Below the pieces are notes generated by a model, which had not been told where the DNA came from, ran no database searches, and saw only the letters and a list, made by a program, of their open reading frames with translations. Both the position numbers and the translations under genes were made by a program. DNA of 44,841 bases from an uncultured Acidimicrobiaceae bacterium. GTDB taxonomy: Bacteria > Actinomycetota > Acidimicrobiia > Spongiisociales > UBA5794. Of this stretch, positions 40,285 through 44,841 are shown piece by piece. Numbering within the stretch: position 1 is the first letter of the stretch; each line of letters starts with the position of its first letter. The stretch lies in assembly GCA_947258375.1 (NCBI GenBank), contig CAMYIJ010000016.1, positions 1 to 44,841 of the forward strand. The letters run 5' to 3'.

Positions 40285-41298
40285 GTGAATGATTCAGAGG
40301 AAGGCACCGAACCGCTAGATGGCGAGGGCGCCCAGGTTGGGGTGGAGTGGCCAAGAAGCCCGATGCCCTGGATCGGCATTGCGGTTGCCGGCCTTCTCCT
40401 CACTGAGCTGGTGCTACTAATAGCCGGCGAGGACAGCTACCCGGCCAGCGAGGCCGCCTGGTGGAGCATCGTCGCTCTGGGCGGCTGGGGCATCCACCAT
40501 TACCGCGTGTTGTTTGAAGATGCCTTCGCCAAGCTGGTCAGACTCACAGCGCCTGGACGGGCCGGCGATGGTGATGTCGCCGAGTTCGTGGCTGAACGGA
40601 CGCAGAGACTCTTCACGCTCCGCTCCCCAGTCACACTTGTACCCATCGTCGTCGTGCTCCTGTTGTGGTGGTGGCAGCTCTACGAACTCGACCCGCCGTT
40701 CGCCAGCGGGTTCATCGACCTGCTCTCATACCTGTTCTTCCTTCCCATGGTGGTATTCGGCGTCTGGGGATCCGTCGTCGACATCGGGGCCGTGGTGGCA
40801 GTCAGGCAGGCTGCCAACAAGGAGCTGCGCGCGCCGTTTTCCATCGCCCGTCAGCCGGTGATGAACCTCATCGAGAACGGTTGGGCGGCGGCAGGAACGG
40901 TCATCGTCATGGTGTACCTGGCACTGCTAACGGCATTCTGGCGAGGGCCGTACTCGCTGGTGAACGAGCTCATCTGGTGGCTGATCGTGTTTGCGCTCTT
41001 CCCGATCTTCTGGTTCCTCGTCGGCACTTTCCAGATCCACAGCATGCTGACCACCATCAAGCGCCAGCACCTCGAACTGGCTTCAGCACGCGTCGAGGAG
41101 CTGTCGGCCGCACTCACCGCGGACACCCAGCAGGCGACGCTTCAGGACTTGGACACGGCGATGGCGATCGAGGCGAAGGTGCAGGCGATGAAGGAGTGGC
41201 CGTCGGGCTTCGCCGGAGTTCCGACCTTCGCGCTGTCGCTGGCGCCGATGGCGCTGCAGGTCGCGGTAATCGTTTTCGACCTGGGCGAGCCGATCTGA
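40285..41298 (+). CDS. Multi-pass membrane protein, unknown function
   Basis: About 337 residues from the GTG at 40285; a TTG at 40276 is also possible, and no good ribosome-binding site decides. Membrane segments are near residues 30-48 (IGIAVAGLLLTELVLLIAG), 57-75, 115-130 (TLVPIVVVLLLWWWQLYEL), 140-170, 205-225 and 230-255, with a further hydrophobic end (FALSLAPMALQVAVIVFDLG). A helical segment (~262-300, HLELASARVEELSAALTADT) may be a coiled coil on the cytoplasmic side. I recognise no family. Confidence 0.65.
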   Translation: MNDSEEGTEPLDGEGAQVGVEWPRSPMPWIGIAVAGLLLTELVLLIAGEDSYPASEAAWWSIVALGGWGIHHYRVLFEDAFAKLVRLTAPGRAGDGDVAEFVAERTQRLFTLRSPVTLVPIVVVLLLWWWQLYELDPPFASGFIDLLSYLFFLPMVVFGVWGSVVDIGAVVAVRQAANKELRAPFSIARQPVMNLIENGWAAAGTVIVMVYLALLTAFWRGPYSLVNELIWWLIVFALFPIFWFLVGTFQIHSMLTTIKRQHLELASARVEELSAALTADTQQATLQDLDTAMAIEAKVQAMKEWPSGFAGVPTFALSLAPMALQVAVIVFDLGEPI

Positions 41299-41395
41299 AG
41301 AGGGTCTTCGCGATCGGTGGCGCCGATAGCCACGTGGCCGAGTAGGCCCTCGCAGTCACGAATCCGGCCCGGTGCATCCCACCTAGGCTCTCTTG

Positions 41396-42670
41396 ATGCC
41401 TGCCACCGATACCGCGGCCCCAACGCGCCCCACCAAGTTCCTCGGATGGCGCATGCTGGCGTTCGCCACGGTGACGGCGGCGCTCACCGGCCCGGGACAG
41501 ACCATCGGGGTGTCGGTCTTCATCGACCACATCATCAGCGATCTCGGGCTCACCCGATCAGAGGTCAGCACCGCCTACCTGATCGGGACCATGTTGGGGG
41601 CGCTGACCTTGCCGACGGTGGGTCGCTGGATCGATCGCGTCGGGGTGCGGCCCGCGATCACGGCTATCGGCGCCGGGTTCGCCGCAGCTCTTGTTGCCAT
41701 GAGCGGGGTCGCCAACTTCGTCACGCTGGCCGCCGGGTTCACATTCATCCGGCTACTCGGCCAGGGATCGTTGAGCCTGGCGAGCACCGTCACTGTGACC
41801 CACTGGTTCGATCGCAGACGGGGGTTCGCTCTCGGGCTCTTCGCAACGATCTCGGGTGCGCTGATGGCGCTGACGCCGGTGTTTCTCAATCTGGTGATCA
41901 ATGCCTACAGCTGGCGCACTGCATGGATCGTTGCGGGCGTCGCCATCCTGGTGATTGTGGTCCCGATTGGCCGCTGGGGCCTCATCAGCTATCCAGCCGA
42001 CGTGGGCCAGGTTCCGGACGGCGCTGTGACGGTCGGCGTCGAAGGGGCCCCCAAGCCACGCCCGGATTCGGCGACACGAGCTGAGGCGTTGCGCACCGTT
42101 GGTTTCTGGATCCTGCTGGCCGGCAGTGCCTCCAACGCCATGTTGGCGACCGCCTTGAACTTCCACCAGATCTCTCTGCTCGGCGAGGCCGGCATGTCGT
42201 CGGCTGAAGCCGCATTGATGTTCCTCCCCCAGGTGGTGGGCGGCAGCGTCGCCGGCATTGCGATGGGCTCACTGACCGACCGGGTATCGGCCCGATGGCT
42301 CATCCCGGTCACGATGATCTTCCTGGCGGGCGCATTGGGGCTGGCGTCGATCGTCTCCAGAGGCTGGCTGGTCGTGGCCTACGCGATCTGCCTCGGACTG
42401 GCCAACGGATCAGGGCGGGCGGTGGGAGCCGCCTTCCTGCCCAAGTGGTTCGGAGTGGCGCACATCGGTTCGATCCAGGGCTTCATGACCTTTGCCGGCG
42501 TCGCAGCTTCGGCCCTCGGACCGGTCGCCTTCTCCCTCGGCCGCGAGCGGTTCGGCGACTTCGGGACGACTTCGCTCATCTACGCAGCGATTCCGCTCAC
42601 GGTCGCTGCGGCTGCCGTTGTCTTGATCAACCGTCCCGGCAGGCGGCGGCAAGGTCGCACGGACCACTAG
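41396..42670 (+). CDS. MFS transporter
   Basis: A 424-residue major facilitator with about twelve membrane segments. The loop between segments two and three carries the family signature (GRWIDRVGVRPAITAIGAG), with its counterpart GSLTDRVSARWLIPV in the second half. The overall style (VSVFIDHIISDLGLTRSEVS, WFDRRRGFALGLFATISGAL) is that of oxalate/formate-antiporter-like and monocarboxylate-type carriers. The ATG at 41396 is preferred to the TTG just before it. Its TAG stop overlaps the stop of the convergent kynureninase gene (shared CTAG). The substrate is unknown. Confidence 0.88.
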   Translation: MPATDTAAPTRPTKFLGWRMLAFATVTAALTGPGQTIGVSVFIDHIISDLGLTRSEVSTAYLIGTMLGALTLPTVGRWIDRVGVRPAITAIGAGFAAALVAMSGVANFVTLAAGFTFIRLLGQGSLSLASTVTVTHWFDRRRGFALGLFATISGALMALTPVFLNLVINAYSWRTAWIVAGVAILVIVVPIGRWGLISYPADVGQVPDGAVTVGVEGAPKPRPDSATRAEALRTVGFWILLAGSASNAMLATALNFHQISLLGEAGMSSAEAALMFLPQVVGGSVAGIAMGSLTDRVSARWLIPVTMIFLAGALGLASIVSRGWLVVAYAICLGLANGSGRAVGAAFLPKWFGVAHIGSIQGFMTFAGVAASALGPVAFSLGRERFGDFGTTSLIYAAIPLTVAAAAVVLINRPGRRRQGRTDH

Positions 42671-43968
42671 TCCAGAGCGTCGCTCAGGATCTGCACGAAA
42701 CGGTGGACTTCCTCGAAGGAGTTGTAGAGCGGCGCCGGGGCCACCCGGATCACGTCGGGAAATCTCCAGTCGCACTCGACATCGGCCTGCTGGAGTTGCC
42801 CGAATACCGCTTGGCCATCAACCCCGTCGGCGATGACCTTCAGCGAAAGCTGGCATCCGCGCTGGTCGAGATCCCGCGGAGTGATGCTCTCGACTTTGCC
42901 GGCCAAATGTGAGTCGAGCAGGTAGTCCATGTAGAGCGACATCTGCACCGACTTGGCGCGTATCGGCTCCATGCCGCCGGCCTCGTCGAACAGGGCGAGC
43001 GAGCCGACCAACGGGGCCATGGCAAACACCGAGCCGTTGCTGATGTGCCACGCTTCCGCCGTCGGGATTGGGATGAACTCGTTCTTCATCTCGAAACGGG
43101 TTGCCTTGTCATGGCCCCACCATCCGTGCAGCCGCGGCAGACCTGGATCCTGCAGATGCCGCTCGTGAACGAACGCCCCGCCCGTCGAGCCGGGGCCGCC
43201 GTTGAGGTACTTGTACGTGCACCACGCCGCGAAGTCGACGTCCCAATCGTGCAGCTCGATCTCCACGTTGCCGGCGGCGTGGGCCAGGTCGAGTCCCGCC
43301 ATCGCCCCGACCTCGTGGGCGGCGGCGACGATCCGGCGCATCGGCAACACCTGTCCGGTGTAGTACTGCACACCGGGCAGCAGCACCAGCGCCAGCTCGG
43401 AACCGTGCTGGTGAATCGCGGCAACAATGTCTTCGAGGCGCAGGGTCTCCTCGCCGGCTCTGGGATCCACTGTGACCAGGGCCTTCTCGGGATCGAAACC
43501 GTGCATCCGGATCTGCGACTCGACGGCAAAGTGATCCGACGGGAAGGCATGGTCCTCAACGAGGATCTTGAAGCGGTCGGCGGTCGGGCGATAGAAGCTG
43601 ACCATCATCAGATGAAGGTTCACGGTCAGCGAGTTCATGACGACGACCTCTTCGGGCAGAGCGCCGACGATGCGGGCCATGGCCTGCGCCAGCGATTCGT
43701 CATACGACATCCACGGGCGGTCCGACTCGAAGTGGCCCCGGACGCCGCGTTCGGCCCACTTGTCCAGTTCGGCGACGAGCGCCTCGCGGGCGGCATGAGG
43801 CTGCAGTCCCAGCGAGTTGCCCACGAAGTAGGTCACCTCGTCACGATTGCGCGGGGGCGGGAAGGCGAACCGATCCCGCAGATGCGCCAGCGGATCGGCC
43901 GCGTCGAGCGATCGAGCGAACTCCACACCCGGTTGGAACGCTGGAGGGCTCACTCCGAGCCCGACCAT
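42667..43968 (-). CDS. kynU: Kynureninase
   Basis: A 433-residue PLP enzyme that cleaves kynurenine to anthranilate and alanine (or hydroxykynurenine to 3-hydroxyanthranilate) in tryptophan breakdown. Landmarks are [37 protein letters not shown], the PLP-binding region [20 protein letters not shown], and the Schiff-base Lys in [15 protein letters not shown]. The length fits the family. The ATG at 43968 lies inside the end of the dehydrogenase gene upstream (19-base overlap), so the two are probably co-transcribed. No other kynurenine-pathway gene (dioxygenase, formamidase) is in the window. Confidence 0.93.
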   Translation of the reverse strand: MVGLGVSPPAFQPGVEFARSLDAADPLAHLRDRFAFPPPRNRDEVTYFVGNSLGLQPHAAREALVAELDKWAERGVRGHFESDRPWMSYDESLAQAMARIVGALPEEVVVMNSLTVNLHLMMVSFYRPTADRFKILVEDHAFPSDHFAVESQIRMHGFDPEKALVTVDPRAGEETLRLEDIVAAIHQHGSELALVLLPGVQYYTGQVLPMRRIVAAAHEVGAMAGLDLAHAAGNVEIELHDWDVDFAAWCTYKYLNGGPGSTGGAFVHERHLQDPGLPRLHGWWGHDKATRFEMKNEFIPIPTAEAWHISNGSVFAMAPLVGSLALFDEAGGMEPIRAKSVQMSLYMDYLLDSHLAGKVESITPRDLDQRGCQLSLKVIADGVDGQAVFGQLQQADVECDWRFPDVIRVAPAPLYNSFEEVHRFVQILSDALD

Positions 43969-44841
43969 TCCACGTCGCTCATCCGGGCAAGCGCCAGCAG
44001 CAAGGCCTGGGTGCCGTTGCGGCCGCCACCCTGGGCCTGTAGGGCAACGTAGAGCTGATGGGCGAGCGCCAGTCCCGGCGCGGACAGCTGCATCGCCTTG
44101 GCCTCGTCGAGGGCGATGCCCATGTCCTTGACGAAGTGATCGACGAAGAAGCCGGGCGCGAAGTCGCCGGCGACCATGCGAGTGCCGAGGTTGGACAGCG
44201 ACCACGAGCCGGCGGCGCCTCCGCTCACTGCCTCCAACGTCTTGTCGAGGTCGAGCCCGGCCTGGTGCGCATACAACAAGGCCTCGCTGACGCCGATCAT
44301 GTTCGTGGCGATCAGGATCTGGTTCACCATCTTGGTGTGCTGACCGGCGCCGGGCCCGCCACAGTGGACCATCGTCTTGCCCATGATCTCGAACAGCGGC
44401 ATTACTCTGGCAACGTCGGCGTCGGCGCCACCGATCATGATCGACAGCGCCGCGTTCTTGGCACCAACATCGCCACCCGAAACGGGGGCGTCGACCGCGC
44501 CGACACCCTTGGCCCGAGCAGCGTCGGCGATCTCGAATGCGAGCGACGGCTCCGACGTGGTCATGTCGACGAGTGTCGACCCTGCGCCGGCCCCGGCCAC
44601 GGCGCCGTCGTCGCCGAGGAAGACATCACGAACGTCGTTGGGAAAGCCGACGATGGCGAAGGTGACGTCCGAGGCCGCGGCGACATCGGCGGGCGTGTCG
44701 GCCCACACCGCCCCCTTGGCCTCCAGCTCGGCGGCCTTGTCGCGCGAGCGGGTGTAAATGGTCATCGGGTAGCCGGCATCCATGAGGTGCCCCGCCATCG
44801 AGGCGCCCATCACACCTGTGCCGATCCAGCCCAGCCGCGTC
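43950..44841 (-). CDS. 3-hydroxyisobutyrate dehydrogenase-like protein, 5' end beyond window
   Basis: About 297 residues are visible; the frame is open to the window edge and the true start lies outside. The Rossmann motif [20 protein letters not shown] is almost complete at the edge. Family landmarks are [20 protein letters not shown] (substrate loop) and [20 protein letters not shown] with the catalytic Lys. The product belongs to the beta-hydroxyacid dehydrogenases (3-hydroxyisobutyrate, 2-hydroxy-3-oxopropionate and relatives) using NAD(P). It overlaps kynureninase by 19 bases on the same strand. The precise substrate is not decided. Confidence 0.9.
   Translation of the reverse strand, partial: TRLGWIGTGVMGASMAGHLMDAGYPMTIYTRSRDKAAELEAKGAVWADTPADVAAASDVTFAIVGFPNDVRDVFLGDDGAVAGAGAGSTLVDMTTSEPSLAFEIADAARAKGVGAVDAPVSGGDVGAKNAALSIMIGGADADVARVMPLFEIMGKTMVHCGGPGAGQHTKMVNQILIATNMIGVSEALLYAHQAGLDLDKTLEAVSGGAAGSWSLSNLGTRMVAGDFAPGFFVDHFVKDMGIALDEAKAMQLSAPGLALAHQLYVALQAQGGGRNGTQALLLALARMSDVEWSGSE

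Noticed and set aside
41299..41395. Possible tRNA-like stretch near cacgaatccggcccggtg
   Set aside because: No matching acceptor and anticodon arms could be paired around it.

Overview
The window is high-GC DNA that reads as an actinobacterium, most likely a free-living and possibly marine member of the Acidimicrobiia or a relative. The evidence is an F420-type luciferase-like oxidoreductase, many lipoproteins with Thr/Ala/Pro linkers behind the lipobox, GTG and TTG starts, and CebR/CelR-like operators of the actinobacterial type. This placement is inferred from gene content only; no database search was possible. The first ~600 bases look foreign: an NfeD-like gene of proteobacterial style abuts a LacI-family gene exactly where the latter loses its DNA-binding domain. 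A chimeric contig join or a recent rearrangement is the simplest reading.

Bases 600-23942 are dominated by a beta-1,3-glucan (laminarin-type) utilization locus. It holds a LacI-family sensor domain, a lipoprotein GH16 endo-glucanase, a large GH94/GH149/GH161-type phosphorylase, a sugar ABC importer (binding protein plus two permeases, no ATPase), a 1640-residue secreted multidomain GH16 protein, and two GH3 beta-glucosidases, one without a signal peptide and one a lipoprotein. The divergent region between the phosphorylase and the importer carries three LacI-type operators matching the CebR/CelR consensus. A LacI gene reduced to its two ends sits directly in front of the importer. Inferred flow: secreted and surface GH16 enzymes cut the glucan, the importer takes up oligosaccharides, and cytoplasmic phosphorylase plus GH3 finish them while the lipoprotein GH3 trims outside.

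Inside this locus (3145-5581) lies a tightly coupled triplet: two paralogous ParB/Srx-fold proteins flanking a calcineurin-like phosphoesterase, joined by two ATGA overlaps and running into the GH16 gene. A Yip1-like membrane protein and a small membrane protein follow at 5737-6491.

Bases 24042-35684 hold housekeeping or accessory genes: a PLDc_N membrane protein, an LLM oxidoreductase, a stand-alone E2-type acyltransferase, a RidA / alpha-beta hydrolase / DUF952 operon, an MTH938-like protein, three secreted or membrane proteins of unknown function, and a Ppx/GppA phosphatase.

Bases 35751-44841 hold a VapC toxin with only the tail of an antitoxin in front of it, an unknown two-gene membrane operon, an NAD(P)-dependent epimerase-like protein, an unknown membrane protein, an MFS transporter, kynureninase, and a 3-hydroxyisobutyrate dehydrogenase-like gene cut by the window edge. 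I saw no rRNA, tRNA, transposase, integrase or CRISPR array.
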